DNA of 64,000 nt from Methylosinus sp. PW1 (GCF_000745215.1 NZ_JQNK01000002.1:186001-250000), one strand, 5' to 3'. Shown: positions 17,938 through 27,752, counted from the stretch's first letter. A program made the numbers and translations. Notes: generated by a model not told the origin, from the letters alone.

Positions 17938-18300
17938 ATGCGTCGGAATTTGACGAGCATATTGCTGTTTTCGTTGGCGCTGGCCGTTCAGGCCCTCGCG
18001 CCCGCGACGGCAGGGCTCGCCCATTCCGCCTTCGTCCCGGGGCAGATTTGCGCGACCGTCGCCGACGCCTCCGGCGCGGCCTCGGCCGCTCCGATCGGCC
18101 ATGCCGATGTCGGCCCCGGACTTTGCGATCTCTGCGCCCTTTGTTGCGGCGGCGGGGGACCATTGGCGGCGCGGCCGGAAGTCTCCGGCGTCGTCTCGTC
18201 CGACTGGGCGGCGGCGCAATGGCCGACGCCGGTCGCGCGCGCCGTTGTTTTCGCCCCGGATCATGCGCGGCGCGCGCGGGCGCCGCCTCTCTCCATCTGA
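17938..18300 (+). CDS. DUF2946-like exported cysteine protein (downstream copy)
   Basis: Protein of 120 residues from ATG 17938 with GCAGGAG just before it. N-terminal hydrophobic segment (LTSILLFSLALAVQALAPA), cysteine cluster GLCDLCALCCGGGG, and a C-terminal RARAPPLSI motif matching the copy at 14796. It follows the TonB receptor by 122 bp on the same strand and is probably in its transcription unit. Confidence 0.65.
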   Translation: MRRNLTSILLFSLALAVQALAPATAGLAHSAFVPGQICATVADASGAASAAPIGHADVGPGLCDLCALCCGGGGPLAARPEVSGVVSSDWAAAQWPTPVARAVVFAPDHARRARAPPLSI

Positions 18301-18394
18301 TTTTCCAACCGAATTCGACCGTCCGCGGGAGCGGGCGTCGATCATCGCTTCGAAAAGACGATGCGTCGCCAAAACGGCGCGGGGAGGGGAAACA

Positions 18395-18634
18395 GTGTTT
18401 CGACTTTCAATGAGCGATCGCGCCGGGGTCGGCGCATTCTTTCGCGAGTTTTTGCGCACGCTCGCTGGCGAGCGCCGCGCCTTCGGCGTGTTCGAGACGC
18501 GCGGGGCGATCGTCCCGGTCGCGATCCCGCAAGCCGAGCCGGAGCCTGCGCCATCGCCGGCGCCCGTGATCGCCGCGCGGCGCAGCGGCCGCCTCATCGA
18601 CCTCGAGCGCCGCGCGAAATTCGGCCAGTTCTGA
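18395..18634 (+). CDS. small hypothetical protein
   Basis: Predicted protein of 79 residues from GTG 18395, preceded by a strong GGGGAGGGGA. An internal ATG at 18410 is an alternative start. It has a short N-terminal helix (GVGAFFREFLRTLAGERRAF), a Pro/Glu/Ala linker and a basic tail (RRSGRLIDLERRAKFGQF). No family was recognised. It lies 94 bp after the second DUF2946-like gene and converges with metZ. Confidence 0.5.
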   Translation: MFRLSMSDRAGVGAFFREFLRTLAGERRAFGVFETRGAIVPVAIPQAEPEPAPSPAPVIAARRSGRLIDLERRAKFGQF

Positions 18635-18638
18635 CCGT

Positions 18639-19832
18639 TCAGCCGCGCGCGGCGGAAAGGCCGCGCGCCAGATCGTCGAGGAGATCATCCGTATCCTCGA
18701 GCCCGACCGAGAGACGCAGCAGCCCATCGCCGACGCCGATGAGCGCCCGCGCCTCTGGCGTCAGCCGCTGATGCGTCGTCGTCGCCGGATGGGTGACAAG
18801 GCTCTTGGCGTCGCCGAGATTATTGGAAATCTTGACGATTTTCAGCGCGTTGGCGAGGCGGAAGGCCGCCGCCTTGCCGCCCGCCACGTCGAAGGTAACC
18901 AGCGTGCCGCCGCCCGTCATCTGCCGCCGCGCCAGCTCCGCCTGCGGATGATCGGCGCGGAAAGGATAGAGAACGCGGGCGATCTCCTTCTGCTCGGCGA
19001 GGAAATCGGCGATCCGCGCCGCGCTCGCCGTCTGCTGCGCGATGCGGAGAGGCAATGTCTCCAGCGCCTTCAGCATGGTCCAGGCGTTGAAGGGCGACAG
19101 AGCCGGCCCGGTCTGGCGCAGGAAATTATGGATATTCTCCTCGATCAGCGCCTGCGACGCCAAAATGACGCCGCCGAGGCAGCGGCCCTGGCCGTCTATG
19201 TGCTTGGTCGCCGAATAGACGACGACATCGGCGCCCAATTCGAAGGGCTTTTGCAGCAGAGGCGTGGCGAAGACATTGTCGACCACGAGCCGCGCGCCCG
19301 CCTCATGGGCGATATCGGCGATGGCGCGAATGTCATAGACCTCGAGACCGGGATTGGTCGGGCTCTCGAGGAAGAAGAGCTTGGTCTCCTTGCGGACCGC
19401 GGCCTTCCATTGCGCGAGATCGGCCCCATCGACCAAGGTCGAGGCGACGCCGAATCGCGGCAGCAGATCCTCCACCACATAGAGGCAGGAGCCGAACAGC
19501 GCCCGCGCCGCGACGATATGATCGCCGGCGCGCAGCTGCGCCAGCAGCGCGGCGGTGACGGCGGCCATTCCGCTCGCCGTGGCCCGCGCCGCCTCGGCCC
19601 CCTCGAGCAGGCACATGCGCTGCTCGAACATTGCGACGGTCGGATTGGAGAAGCGCGAATAGATGAAGCCCGGGTCCTCGCCCTTGAAGCGCGCCTCGGC
19701 GGCCTCCATTGTGGGGTAGGCAAAGCTCTGCGTGAGGAACATCGCCTCGGACAGCTCGCCGAATTGCGAGCGCAGCCCCCCGCCATGCACGAGCCGTGTC
19801 GCGGGGCGCAGTTTCTTCTCGTCGTCGCTCAA
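18639..19832 (-). CDS. metZ: O-succinylhomoserine sulfhydrylase
   Basis: A TTG start at 19832, with GGGGAG seven bases upstream, gives 397 residues (MSDDEKKLRPATRLVHGG) and matches homologues better than the GTG at 19868, which has no ribosome-binding site. Cys/Met-metabolism PLP enzyme: SGMAAVTAALLAQLRAGDH, the PLP lysine Lys210 in VVYSATKHIDGQGR, and GGTLVTF near the C terminus. It makes homocysteine directly from O-succinylhomoserine and sulfide. A SAM-II riboswitch precedes it, which supports the methionine assignment over cystathionine synthase or lyase relatives. Confidence 0.93.
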   Translation of the reverse strand: MSDDEKKLRPATRLVHGGGLRSQFGELSEAMFLTQSFAYPTMEAAEARFKGEDPGFIYSRFSNPTVAMFEQRMCLLEGAEAARATASGMAAVTAALLAQLRAGDHIVAARALFGSCLYVVEDLLPRFGVASTLVDGADLAQWKAAVRKETKLFFLESPTNPGLEVYDIRAIADIAHEAGARLVVDNVFATPLLQKPFELGADVVVYSATKHIDGQGRCLGGVILASQALIEENIHNFLRQTGPALSPFNAWTMLKALETLPLRIAQQTASAARIADFLAEQKEIARVLYPFRADHPQAELARRQMTGGGTLVTFDVAGGKAAAFRLANALKIVKISNNLGDAKSLVTHPATTTHQRLTPEARALIGVGDGLLRLSVGLEDTDDLLDDLARGLSAARG

Positions 19833-19901
19833 CTTTGGTCTCCCCTGCAGCGCGCGGGAGCGCGCCACGGCGACAAAAAGCGGATTTCACGAGGAAACCC
19901 G

Positions 19902-19958
19902 GCCTTTTAGCGCCTTGTTTTACGTGGCGGCAAGCCGGCCGGCTCAAAGAACCACGCG
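19902..19958 (-). promoter_or_regulatory. SAM-II riboswitch controlling metZ
   Basis: On the minus strand the leader has stem CGTGG (19956-19952) pairing with CCACG (19927-19923), a loop with CTTTGAGCCGG and GGCTTGC, then TAAAACAAGGCGCTAAAAGG. The elements TTTGA, UUGC before the closing stem and the 3' GCUAAAAGG match the SAM-II (metA-type) pseudoknot aptamer, which is common upstream of methionine genes in alphaproteobacteria. The aptamer ends about 70 bases before the TTG start of metZ. SAM binding would lower metZ expression, probably by hiding the ribosome-binding site. Confidence 0.88.
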
Positions 19959-20115
19959 TTCGTTTAACAGAATGAACCGAAGGACGCGGCCAAGTCAACA
20001 CTGGCCGGCGTCCGCGGCGCATCCTTGCGGCTCGCTGATTTGGTCGCCACTAGAACACGATGGCGTCGGGCGTGTAAGGTCCCGCGACGACAGAACCGTT
20101 GTGATAGGAGTTTCG

Positions 20116-21216
20116 ATGGCGTCCGCCGCCCATGGCGTGCTCTCCTGCGAGCAGATTCGTGAATTGGCGGCTTCCGGCGCGATCGTCGCGACGCTGCCGA
20201 TCGAGGAGGGCCAGCATCAGCCGGCGAGCCTCGATCTGCGCCTCGGTCCGACGGCCTTTCGCGTCCGCGCCAGCTTTCTGCCCGGCAAGCGCCGCAGCGT
20301 CGAGGCGCTGCTCGCCGAGCTGACCTATGACGAGATCGATCTGCGCGGCGCCGGCGCGGTGCTGGAGCGCGGCTGCGTCTATGTGATTCCTCTGCTCGAG
20401 AGCCTGAATCTGCCCGAGGATGTTTCCGGCGTCGCCAATCCCAAGAGCTCGACCGGGCGGCTCGACATCTTCACCCGCCTCATCACCGACGACACGGAGA
20501 TTTTCGACCATGTCGCGGCCGGCTATCGCGGGCGGCTCTATGCGGAGGTCTCGCCGCGCAGCTTCAGCGTGCGCGCACGGCAGGGCTCGCGGCTCGATCA
20601 GCTGCGCCTGCGCCGCCGCGCCGCCGCCGGCGAGACGACGCTCTCCGACGCCGCGCTCGCGGCCGAGCACGCCCGCGTGCCGCTCGCAGATGGCGAGCTG
20701 ACGCTGCGCGACGGCGTGATCTTGCGCGTCGCGCTGGACGGGCTCGGCGATGTCGTGGGCTATCGCGCGCAAAAGCATACGGATGTGATCGATGTCGATC
20801 GCATCGATCATTACGCCATAGAGGATTATTGGGAGCGTCTCGCGCCGCGTCGCGGCAAGCTCATCCTCGATCCGAACGAGTTCTACATTCTCGCCTCGCG
20901 CGAGCGCATCCGCATTCCCTCCCATCTTTCGGCCGAGATGATGGCGATCGACCCTGCAATGGGTGAGTTCCGCGTGCATTACGCCGGCTTTTTCGATCCC
21001 GGCTTCGGCTATGGCGCGCAAGGCCTGCCGGGCAGCCGCGCCGTGCTGGAAGTGCGCAGCCATGACGTGCCCTTTATCTTGGAGGATGGGCAGGTCATCG
21101 GCCGGCTCGTCTATGAGCAAATGGCCGCCGAGCCGAAGATTCTCTACGGCCAGGGCGGCGTCTCTAATTACCAGGGGCAGGAGCTGAAGCTCTCCAAGCA
21201 TTTCAAGGCGCCGTGA
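20116..21216 (+). CDS. dcd: 2'-deoxycytidine 5'-triphosphate deaminase, two-domain form
   Basis: Protein of 366 residues from ATG 20116 with TAGGAG upstream. The length is twice that of the usual Dcd, and two dUTPase-like halves are visible: HQPASLDLRLG, VANPKSSTGRLDIFTRLI in the first and DPNEFYILASRERIRIPSHL, FFDPGFGYGAQG in the second. This fused form is typical of alphaproteobacteria. It deaminates dCTP to dUTP for thymidylate synthesis. It is divergent from metZ. Confidence 0.88.
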   Translation: MASAAHGVLSCEQIRELAASGAIVATLPIEEGQHQPASLDLRLGPTAFRVRASFLPGKRRSVEALLAELTYDEIDLRGAGAVLERGCVYVIPLLESLNLPEDVSGVANPKSSTGRLDIFTRLITDDTEIFDHVAAGYRGRLYAEVSPRSFSVRARQGSRLDQLRLRRRAAAGETTLSDAALAAEHARVPLADGELTLRDGVILRVALDGLGDVVGYRAQKHTDVIDVDRIDHYAIEDYWERLAPRRGKLILDPNEFYILASRERIRIPSHLSAEMMAIDPAMGEFRVHYAGFFDPGFGYGAQGLPGSRAVLEVRSHDVPFILEDGQVIGRLVYEQMAAEPKILYGQGGVSNYQGQELKLSKHFKAP

Positions 21217-21279
21217 GCGCGACAGCGCGCCGCCTCGCTTTTTGTCGGGAAACTGCAATAATTCGATGAGATCAAAGAG

Positions 21280-21302
21280 CGCTCCGCCGCGTCGGCGGAG
21301 CG
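21280..21302 (+). terminator. GC hairpin downstream of dcd
   Basis: Perfect 10-bp inverted repeat CGCTCCGCCG (21280-21289) and CGGCGGAGCG (21293-21302) around CGT, in the 162-bp gap between dcd and the hydrogenase operon. There is no T-tract, so it may be a weak terminator or simply a palindrome. Confidence 0.35.
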
Positions 21303-21378
21303 TCATGCGAGCCGTGGCGCAGCGCTCGGCTTCGCCCGCAATGAAGACGCGCGCATTTCGAACGCTAGATTCGAGACA

Positions 21379-22515
21379 ATGGACAAAGGCATGGCCGAAG
21401 CCCGTTCCATCGTCGACGCCGCCGGCCTCGAGGCTCTGCTCGAGGCGCTTCGCGCGCGCGGCTATGCGCTCATCGGCCCGACCGTGCGCGACGAGGCGAT
21501 CGTCTATGACGAGATCGCCACGCTGGATGATCTGCCGCGCGGAGTCGGCGATGAGCAGGATGGCGGCCATTATCGGCTGACGCGCCGCAATGACGAAGCT
21601 TTGTTCGGCTATGTCGTCGGCCCGCAATCCTGGAAAAAGCTGCTGCACCCGCCCGTGCTCCGCCTGTGGCGCGCGCAACGCGAGGGCGACGAGCTGCGCG
21701 TCGAGGCCGAGCCCGAGCGCGCCGAGAAATTCGCCTTCATCGGCGCGCGCTCCTGCGAGCTGCACGCCATCGCCATTCAAGACCGCGTGTTCCTCGGCGG
21801 CGATTACGCCGATTCGCATTATCGCGCGCGGCGCGAGGACGTCTTCATCGTCGCGGTAAATTGCGGCGTCGCCGGCGGCGCCTGCTTTTGCGTCTCGATG
21901 AATACGGGGCCGAAGGCGACCATTGGCTTCGATATAGCGCTCACAGAGATCGTCGCCGGAAGCTCCTTTCTCGTCGAGATTGGCACAGAGGCGGGGAGGG
22001 CGCTTCTCGACTCTCTGCCGCATCGCGCCGCGAGCACGAGCGAGACCGAGGAGGCGGAGGCTATTCTCGCGCATACGGCCGAGAATATGGGCCGCAGTCT
22101 CGAGGCCGGCGATGTGCGGGAATTGCTCGCGCGCAATCTCGAGCATCCGCGCTGGGACGATGTCGCGGCGCGCTGCCTCGCCTGCACCAATTGCACAATG
22201 GTTTGCCCGACCTGCTTTTGCACCAGCGTCGAGGATGCGAGCGATCTCACAGGCCTCGAGAGCGAGCGCTCGCGGCGCTGGGATTCCTGCTTCACGCTGG
22301 ATTTTTCCTATATTCACGGCGGCAGCGTGCGCCAAAGCGTCAAATCGCGCTATCGCCAATGGATGACGCATAAGCTCTCGACTTGGCATGACCAATTCGG
22401 AAGCTCCGGCTGCGTCGGCTGCGGACGCTGCATCGTCTGGTGTCCCGTCGGCATTGATATAACGGAGGAAGCGCGCGCCATTCGCGAGAGCGACGCGCAG
22501 AAAGGCGCGACATGA
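21379..22515 (+). CDS. hyhB: group 3b [NiFe] hydrogenase, beta (iron-sulfur) subunit
   Basis: Protein of 378 residues, first gene of a hydrogenase operon. The C-terminal third has two ferredoxin-type clusters: [16 protein letters not shown] (about residues 265-280) and [16 protein letters not shown] (about 344-360). The N-terminal part matches the sulfhydrogenase beta subunit ([26 protein letters not shown]). It carries electrons between the small subunit and the flavoprotein. Its stop overlaps the next start (ATGA at 22512-22515). An ATG at 21391 is an alternative start. Confidence 0.88.
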   Translation: MDKGMAEARSIVDAAGLEALLEALRARGYALIGPTVRDEAIVYDEIATLDDLPRGVGDEQDGGHYRLTRRNDEALFGYVVGPQSWKKLLHPPVLRLWRAQREGDELRVEAEPERAEKFAFIGARSCELHAIAIQDRVFLGGDYADSHYRARREDVFIVAVNCGVAGGACFCVSMNTGPKATIGFDIALTEIVAGSSFLVEIGTEAGRALLDSLPHRAASTSETEEAEAILAHTAENMGRSLEAGDVRELLARNLEHPRWDDVAARCLACTNCTMVCPTCFCTSVEDASDLTGLESERSRRWDSCFTLDFSYIHGGSVRQSVKSRYRQWMTHKLSTWHDQFGSSGCVGCGRCIVWCPVGIDITEEARAIRESDAQKGAT

Positions 22516-22976
22516 TCGAGAGCATCGAGCGCATCGTCCAAGAGCATCGTTTTTTCGCCGGCATGGATGCGGGCTTCGTCGCGCTCGTCTCCGGCTGCGC
22601 GAAAAATGCGCGCTTCGATCCGGGGCAATATCTCTTTCACGAAGGCGACAGCGCCGATTGGTTCTTTCTGCTGCGCAATGGAAGCGTCGCCATAGAGCTG
22701 CGCGATCCGGCCCGCGGCGCCGTCACCGTGCAGACGCTGCATGAGGGCGAGCTCTGCGGCCTCTCCTGGCTCGTTCCGCCCTATCGCTGGACCTATGACG
22801 CGCGCGCGATCGAGCAGGTGCGCGCCATCGCCGTCGACGCCGCCTGCCTGCGCCGCAAGAGCGAGGCCGATCCACGGCTCGGCTATGACATGATGAAGCG
22901 CTTCATGCCGCCGCTGGTCGAGCGATTGCAGGCCGCGCGAATGCAGATGATCGACATTTATGGCGCCCATGACTGA
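22512..22976 (+). CDS. cyclic nucleotide-binding domain protein within the hydrogenase operon
   Basis: Protein of 154 residues with only a cNMP-binding jelly-roll: [57 protein letters not shown]. No DNA-binding helix-turn-helix follows, so it is not a CRP/FNR regulator. It overlaps hyhB by 4 bp and the following flavoprotein gene, so expression is coupled. Similar stand-alone cNMP domains occur in bacterial group 3b operons; an allosteric or assembly role is inferred, ligand unknown. Confidence 0.82.
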   Translation: MIESIERIVQEHRFFAGMDAGFVALVSGCAKNARFDPGQYLFHEGDSADWFFLLRNGSVAIELRDPARGAVTVQTLHEGELCGLSWLVPPYRWTYDARAIEQVRAIAVDAACLRRKSEADPRLGYDMMKRFMPPLVERLQAARMQMIDIYGAHD

Positions 22977-23811
22977 TGCATTTTCCGCGGCGAGCGTCGC
23001 CGATCCCATGATTCCGCGTGTCGCGCGAGTCGTGAGGCGAAAGCGCGAGATCGCGGATGTCGTGACCCTCGAGATAGAGGGCGGCGCTTTCGATTTCGCG
23101 CCGGGGCAATTCAACATGCTCACTGCTTTCGGCGTCGGCGAGGCGGCGATAAGCGTCAGCGGCGATCCTGCGAATCGCACGCGGCTCATTCATACGATCC
23201 GCGCCGTCGGCGCCGTCTCTCGCGCGCTCAAAGAGCTGCATGTGGGCGAGCCGATCGGCCTGCGCGGACCCTTCGGGCGCGGCTGGCCGATGCGCGAAGC
23301 GGAGGGTCGCGATGTGATCGTCGTCGCCGGCGGGCTCGGCCTCGCGCCGCTGCGGCCGGCGCTCTATCGGCTCTTCGCCGAGCGCGAGAAATACGGCCGC
23401 ATCCTTCTTTTGTTCGGCGCGCGTAGCCCGGCGGATATTCTCTTTCGCGACGAGCTGGAAGCCTGGCGCGGGCGGCTCGACATAGAGGTGGAGGCGACGG
23501 TCGATCATGCGCGCGGCGAGTGGTGCGGCAATGTCGGCGTGGTGACGACTCTGCTGTCGCGTGCGCAATTCGACGCCGCCAATGCGCTCGCCATGCTCTG
23601 CGGACCGGAGATCATGATGCGCTTCGTCGCCAATGCGCTGCTCGAGAGGGGCGTCGCGCAAGAGCGTATCTATCTCTCCATGGAGCGCAATATGAAATGC
23701 GCGATCGGCTGGTGCGGCCATTGCCAATTCGGGCCGGTCTTCATCTGTCGCGACGGGCCGGTGTTTCCCTATTCGCAATTGCGCGGTCTCATCGGGAAGA
23801 AGGAAATCTGA
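22960..23811 (+). CDS. hyhG: group 3b [NiFe] hydrogenase, gamma (FAD/NAD(P)-binding) subunit
   Basis: Protein of 283 residues (or 280 from ATG 22969). It has a ferredoxin-reductase-like FAD domain ([32 protein letters not shown]), an NAD(P) domain ([20 protein letters not shown]) and a C-terminal 2Fe-2S motif ([20 protein letters not shown]). It exchanges electrons with NAD(P)H, making the hydrogenase bidirectional and cytosolic. Confidence 0.9.
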   Translation: MAPMTDAFSAASVADPMIPRVARVVRRKREIADVVTLEIEGGAFDFAPGQFNMLTAFGVGEAAISVSGDPANRTRLIHTIRAVGAVSRALKELHVGEPIGLRGPFGRGWPMREAEGRDVIVVAGGLGLAPLRPALYRLFAEREKYGRILLLFGARSPADILFRDELEAWRGRLDIEVEATVDHARGEWCGNVGVVTTLLSRAQFDAANALAMLCGPEIMMRFVANALLERGVAQERIYLSMERNMKCAIGWCGHCQFGPVFICRDGPVFPYSQLRGLIGKKEI

Positions 23812-23813
23812 GT

Positions 23814-24596
23814 ATGACCGGGCATCGGACGCCGCCGCGGCTCGCCGTATGGAAATTCGCTTCCTGCGATGGCTGTCAGCTCAGCCTGCTCGATTGCGAG
23901 GACGAGCTGCTCGCCGTCGCAGAGGCGCTCGACATCGCCTATTTTCCAGAGGCGACGCGCGCTCCGATCCGCGGCAATTACGATCTCTCGCTCGTCGAGG
24001 GCTCGATAACGACGCCGCATGACGCCGAGCGCATACAGGATGTGCGGCGTCGCTCGCGCGCGCTCGTCACCATAGGCGCTTGCGCGACGTCCGGCGGCAT
24101 ACAGGCGCTGCGCAATTTCGCCGATGTGCGCGACTATGCGTCGATCGTCTATGCGCGGCCGGATTATATCCATACGCTGGCGACATCGACGCCGATCAGC
24201 GATCATGTGAAGGTCGATTTCGAGCTGCGTGGCTGTCCGATCGACAAGGGCCAGCTGATCGAGGTGATCTCGAGCTTTCTCGCCGGCCGCAAGCCGGCGA
24301 CCCCGTCGCATAGCGTCTGCCTGCAATGCAAGCTGAAAGGCAATGTCTGCGTCATGGTCGCGCAGGGGACGCCCTGTCTCGGCCCCGTCACCCATGCGGG
24401 CTGCGGCGCCCTGTGTCCATCGTATGATCGCGGCTGCTATGGCTGCTTCGGTCCCGCCGAAACGCCCAATGCGCCATCGCTGAGCGCGCGTCTCTCCGCG
24501 CTCGGCATGGATGAGGACGCGTTGCGGCGCGTCTATCGCACATTCAACGCGCAGGCGGAGGCCTTTCGCGAGGAGAGCGAGCGCCATGACGAGTAG
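23814..24596 (+). CDS. hyhS: group 3b [NiFe] hydrogenase small (delta) subunit
   Basis: Protein of 260 residues from ATG 23814, two bases after the hyhG stop. Proximal cluster ligands are seen in [29 protein letters not shown] and [10 protein letters not shown]. The C-terminal part is cysteine-rich ([30 protein letters not shown]), consistent with additional Fe-S clusters. No twin-arginine signal, so the enzyme is cytosolic. It overlaps the large-subunit start by 11 bp. Confidence 0.92.
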   Translation: MTGHRTPPRLAVWKFASCDGCQLSLLDCEDELLAVAEALDIAYFPEATRAPIRGNYDLSLVEGSITTPHDAERIQDVRRRSRALVTIGACATSGGIQALRNFADVRDYASIVYARPDYIHTLATSTPISDHVKVDFELRGCPIDKGQLIEVISSFLAGRKPATPSHSVCLQCKLKGNVCVMVAQGTPCLGPVTHAGCGALCPSYDRGCYGCFGPAETPNAPSLSARLSALGMDEDALRRVYRTFNAQAEAFREESERHDE

Positions 24597-25878
24597 AACC
24601 ATCTCGGTCGGCGCGCTGGCGCGCGTGGAAGGCGAGGGCGGGCTCGAGATCGTGCTGCGCGATGGCGTCGTGCAGAGCGCGGCGCTGACTATTTTCGAGC
24701 CGCCGCGCTTTTTCGAGGCGCTGATGCGCGGGCGCGCCTTCACCGAGGCGCCGGACATAGCCGCGCGCATCTGCGGCATTTGTCCCGTCGCCTATCAGAT
24801 GAGCGCCGTGCATGCGATGGAGGATGCGCTCGGCGTCGCTGTGACGGGGCCGCTGCGCGATCTGCGGCGCCTGCTCTATTGCGGCGAATGGATCGAGAGT
24901 CACATGCTGCATGTGCATATGCTGCATATGCCGGATTTTCTCGGCTATGCCGGCGGCGTCGACATGGCGCGCGATCATGGCGATATCGTGCGGCGCGGGC
25001 TCGCGATCAAAAAGGTCGGCAATGAGATCATGACGCTGGTCGGCGGGCGCGAGATTCATCCGATCAATGTGCGCGTCGGCGGCTTTTATCGCACGCCGCG
25101 CAAGCGCGAGCTGCGCGCGCTGGCGGAGCGGTTGGAGCGCGCGCTGGAACAGGCGCTGGAGGTCGCGCGCTTCGTCGCCGGATTGGATTTTCCCGATTGC
25201 GCGCGCGACTACGTCTTCGTGTCGCTGCGCCATGGGGACGAATATCCTTTCAACGAGGGCCGCATCGTGTCGAGTCGCGGGCTCGACATCGCCGCGCGCG
25301 ATTTCGAGGCGCATTTCGAGGAGTTCCACGTCCAGCGCTCGACCGCGCTGCATGCGCGCATGCGCCATTGCGACGCGCCCTATCTGGTCGGCCCGCTCGC
25401 GCGCTATGCGCTCAATGCGGATGTGCTGTCTCCGCTGGCGAAGCAGGCCGCGAGGGAGGCCGGCCTCGAGGCCGTCTGCGTCAATCCCTATCGCAGCATC
25501 ATCGTGCGTGCGATCGAAACGGTCTATGCTCTGGACGAGGCGCTGCGCATCATCGCGCGCTATGAGGAGCCCGATGTCTCCTGCATCGCGATCGAGCCGC
25601 GCGCCGGCCATGGCCATGCGGCCACAGAGGCGCCGCGGGGCATGCTCTATCACCGCTATCGGCTGGAGGCGGACGGAACCATCGCGGACGCCGTCATCAC
25701 CCCGCCGACCTCGCAGAATCAAGCGATGATCGAGGAGGATCTGAAGCGCCTCACCGGCGCCTTTCTGCATCTGCCGGAGGACGAGCTTCGCCATCGCTGC
25801 GAGCAGACGGTCCGCAATCACGATCCCTGCATCTCCTGCTCGACGCATTTTCTGCGGCTCGATATCGATCGGGGCTGA
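24586..25878 (+). CDS. hyhL: group 3b [NiFe] hydrogenase large (alpha) subunit
   Basis: Protein of 430 residues from ATG 24586. NiFe ligands are present at both ends: RICGIC (Cys63, Cys66) and DPCISCSTH (Cys415, Cys418). Other family motifs: [43 protein letters not shown]. Nine residues (FLRLDIDRG) follow His421 and should be the peptide removed on maturation; the protease gene is directly downstream. The complete catalytic set supports an active H2-oxidising or H2-evolving enzyme. Confidence 0.95.
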   Translation: MTSRTISVGALARVEGEGGLEIVLRDGVVQSAALTIFEPPRFFEALMRGRAFTEAPDIAARICGICPVAYQMSAVHAMEDALGVAVTGPLRDLRRLLYCGEWIESHMLHVHMLHMPDFLGYAGGVDMARDHGDIVRRGLAIKKVGNEIMTLVGGREIHPINVRVGGFYRTPRKRELRALAERLERALEQALEVARFVAGLDFPDCARDYVFVSLRHGDEYPFNEGRIVSSRGLDIAARDFEAHFEEFHVQRSTALHARMRHCDAPYLVGPLARYALNADVLSPLAKQAAREAGLEAVCVNPYRSIIVRAIETVYALDEALRIIARYEEPDVSCIAIEPRAGHGHAATEAPRGMLYHRYRLEADGTIADAVITPPTSQNQAMIEEDLKRLTGAFLHLPEDELRHRCEQTVRNHDPCISCSTHFLRLDIDRG

Positions 25879-25880
25879 TC

Positions 25881-26408
25881 TTGGGGCGCCGCATCCTCCT
25901 GTGCGTCGGCAATCCCGATCGCGGCGATGACGGGGCCGGCCCCCGCGTCGCCGCGCTGTTGCGCGAATCGGCCGTGCAGGACGTCGTGGAATGCCGCGGC
26001 GAGGCGGGCTCCATCCTCACGGCGCTGGAGGGGGCCGGGGAGGCGATCATCGTCGACGCATCCTTCTCCGGCGCGCCGGCCGGGACGGTCAGGCGTTTCG
26101 ATCTCGCCGCCGAGGGCGCGCCGCTGTCGCTCGATCTCGGCTGGTCGAGCCATGGCTTCGGCCTCGCCGAGGCGATCGGCCTCGCACACGCGCTCGGCGC
26201 GCTTCCGCCTGTTTGCGTTCTGTTCACGATCGAGGGGGTGAGCTTCGCGCCGGGCGCGCCCCTTTCGGCCGCGGCGCAGGCCGGCGCTGCTGCGGCGGCG
26301 GTGCGGATTCTCGCGGATTTCCCGCCGAAAGCGCGCTCGGACGGCGCTGTGTTTTCCCCCGCCGGAAAAATTGTCCCACCTTGCCCACAGAGCGGAAAAA
26401 CCCTATAG
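25881..26408 (+). CDS. [NiFe] hydrogenase maturation protease
   Basis: Protein of 175 residues from TTG 25881, two bases after the hyhL stop. HycI/HyaD family motif GNPDRGDDGAG carries the nickel-sensing acidic residue, and IIVDASFSGAPAGTVRRFD matches the second acidic site. It would cleave the C-terminal tail of HyhL. The C terminus (about the last 30 residues) looks unstructured. No hyp genes are in this window. Confidence 0.85.
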   Translation: MGRRILLCVGNPDRGDDGAGPRVAALLRESAVQDVVECRGEAGSILTALEGAGEAIIVDASFSGAPAGTVRRFDLAAEGAPLSLDLGWSSHGFGLAEAIGLAHALGALPPVCVLFTIEGVSFAPGAPLSAAAQAGAAAAAVRILADFPPKARSDGAVFSPAGKIVPPCPQSGKTL

Positions 26409-26431
26409 GAATAGCTGTCTTCAGGCGGTAC

Positions 26432-26506
26432 GCGGGCGTAGTTCAGTGGTAGAACGACAGCTTCCCAAGCTGTATGTCGTGGGTTCGATTCCCATCGCCC
26501 GCTCCA
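26432..26506 (+). tRNA. tRNA-Gly (anticodon CCC)
   Basis: Acceptor stem GCGGGCG pairs with CGCCCGC at 26496-26502, followed by T and an encoded CCA. D-arm TAGTTCAGTGGTAGAAC, anticodon stem ACAGC/GCTGT with loop TTCCCAA (anticodon CCC), and T-arm GTGGGTTCGATTCCCAT all fit. Reads GGG codons. Confidence 0.97.
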
Positions 26507-26573
26507 ATTCGCGCAGTCTGTTTCAACAGCGCTCGCTTTTCGGCCGCCTCGCTCATATGCGTTTTCCATTCGC

Positions 26574-27743
26574 ATGGCGGAGCCGGTCGGAAAGACTCAT
26601 GCGGATCGTGTGACCATGGCGGATTGTCTCCCGACCTTGCTGCTGATGAATTCTGCCGTGTTCGCGGTTCTCGGCGCCTTTCTCTATCTCGTCTGGCGCG
26701 AGGATCCCGAGGCCGCGGAATATCGCTGGTGGTGCGCGGCGCAGCTCATGATCAGCCTGGGCGTCGCTCTGCTATCCTTGCGCGAATCCTCTCCGCTGCT
26801 CGCGATCGGCCTCGGCAATGCGCTCACTTTGTGGGGCATCGGCCTCGTCTGGGGTGGGTCGCGGGTTTTCAACGGCCGTCCCGTGGACATGCGGCTCGTG
26901 CTGGCCGGCGGCGCGATCTGGCTGCTCTTCTTCTCGCTGAGCGTCGATTCGGTTCGCATCGTCGACCGCTGCGCAATTTCGGCCGTCTATGCGTTTCTGC
27001 TCGCCGACGAATTCTCGTCAGTGCGTCGGCACAGGACGCGCACGCAGCAGGCGACGATCGCGCTCGCCGCTGCGCATGCGTGCTTCGGGGCCGTGGTGGC
27101 GGTCATCGTCGTCATGCTGATGGCGCGCGGCGCTCCTTTCGATCCAAAGCCCTTCTTCATCTCCGTCGCGCTGGAATCCGTGAGCTATGGGCTGCTGATG
27201 GGCTTCGCTCTGCTGGCAGTGACCAAGGAGCGGGCGGTCGCGCGGCAAAAATTCATGGCGGCGACCGATCCGCTGACCGGCCTCTCCAATCGGCGCAGCT
27301 TCGATCATAACGCCGATGCGGTGATTCGCAGCTCGCGCGGCCAGGGCGATTCGGCGCTGCTGATTTTCGATCTCGATCGGCTGAAGGCGATCAATGACAG
27401 CTTCGGCCATTCGATGGGCGATCGCGCGCTGACCACTTTCGGCGAGGTGGCGGCCAAGAGCATTCGCAACGAGGATTTTCTCGCGCGCATCGGCGGCGAT
27501 GAGTTCGCGCTGCTGCTGACGCGGGTCGATAGCGTGCGCGCCGTCGCCGTGGCCGAGCGCATTCGTTCCGCCTATGGCTCCGCGGCGGCGGCGCTCGGCG
27601 ACGGATTGTCATCCGTCAGCGTCGGCATCGCGCTGTCCGGCCAGGAGACGAGCGATCTCTCCGAGCTGAAAGAGGCCGCAGACAAGGCGCTCTACGCCGC
27701 GAAATCCGGCGGCCGCAATCAGGTCTTCGTGGCGCAGGCGTGA
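26574..27743 (+). CDS. membrane diguanylate cyclase (GGDEF)
   Basis: Protein of 389 residues; a start at ATG 26616 (MADCLPTLLLM) is an alternative and would put the first membrane helix at the N terminus. Six to seven membrane segments occupy the first 230 residues. The C-terminal domain has DPLTGLSNRRSFD, FDLDRLKAINDSFGHSMGD and an intact GGDEF site. RNED five residues ahead of GGDEF fits the RxxD inhibitory site. It makes cyclic di-GMP at the inner membrane. The N-terminal sensory part was not assigned to a named domain. Confidence 0.9.
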   Translation: MAEPVGKTHADRVTMADCLPTLLLMNSAVFAVLGAFLYLVWREDPEAAEYRWWCAAQLMISLGVALLSLRESSPLLAIGLGNALTLWGIGLVWGGSRVFNGRPVDMRLVLAGGAIWLLFFSLSVDSVRIVDRCAISAVYAFLLADEFSSVRRHRTRTQQATIALAAAHACFGAVVAVIVVMLMARGAPFDPKPFFISVALESVSYGLLMGFALLAVTKERAVARQKFMAATDPLTGLSNRRSFDHNADAVIRSSRGQGDSALLIFDLDRLKAINDSFGHSMGDRALTTFGEVAAKSIRNEDFLARIGGDEFALLLTRVDSVRAVAVAERIRSAYGSAAAALGDGLSSVSVGIALSGQETSDLSELKEAADKALYAAKSGGRNQVFVAQA

Positions 27744-27752
27744 GGCCGCGGC

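Noticed and set aside
21261..21277. FNR/FixK-like site before the hydrogenase operon
   Set aside because: TTCGA-TGAG-ATCAA keeps only one good half of TTGAT-N4-ATCAA.
20050..22395. 781-codon open frame on the minus strand
   Set aside because: Antisense to dcd and hyhB; composition of a shadow frame.
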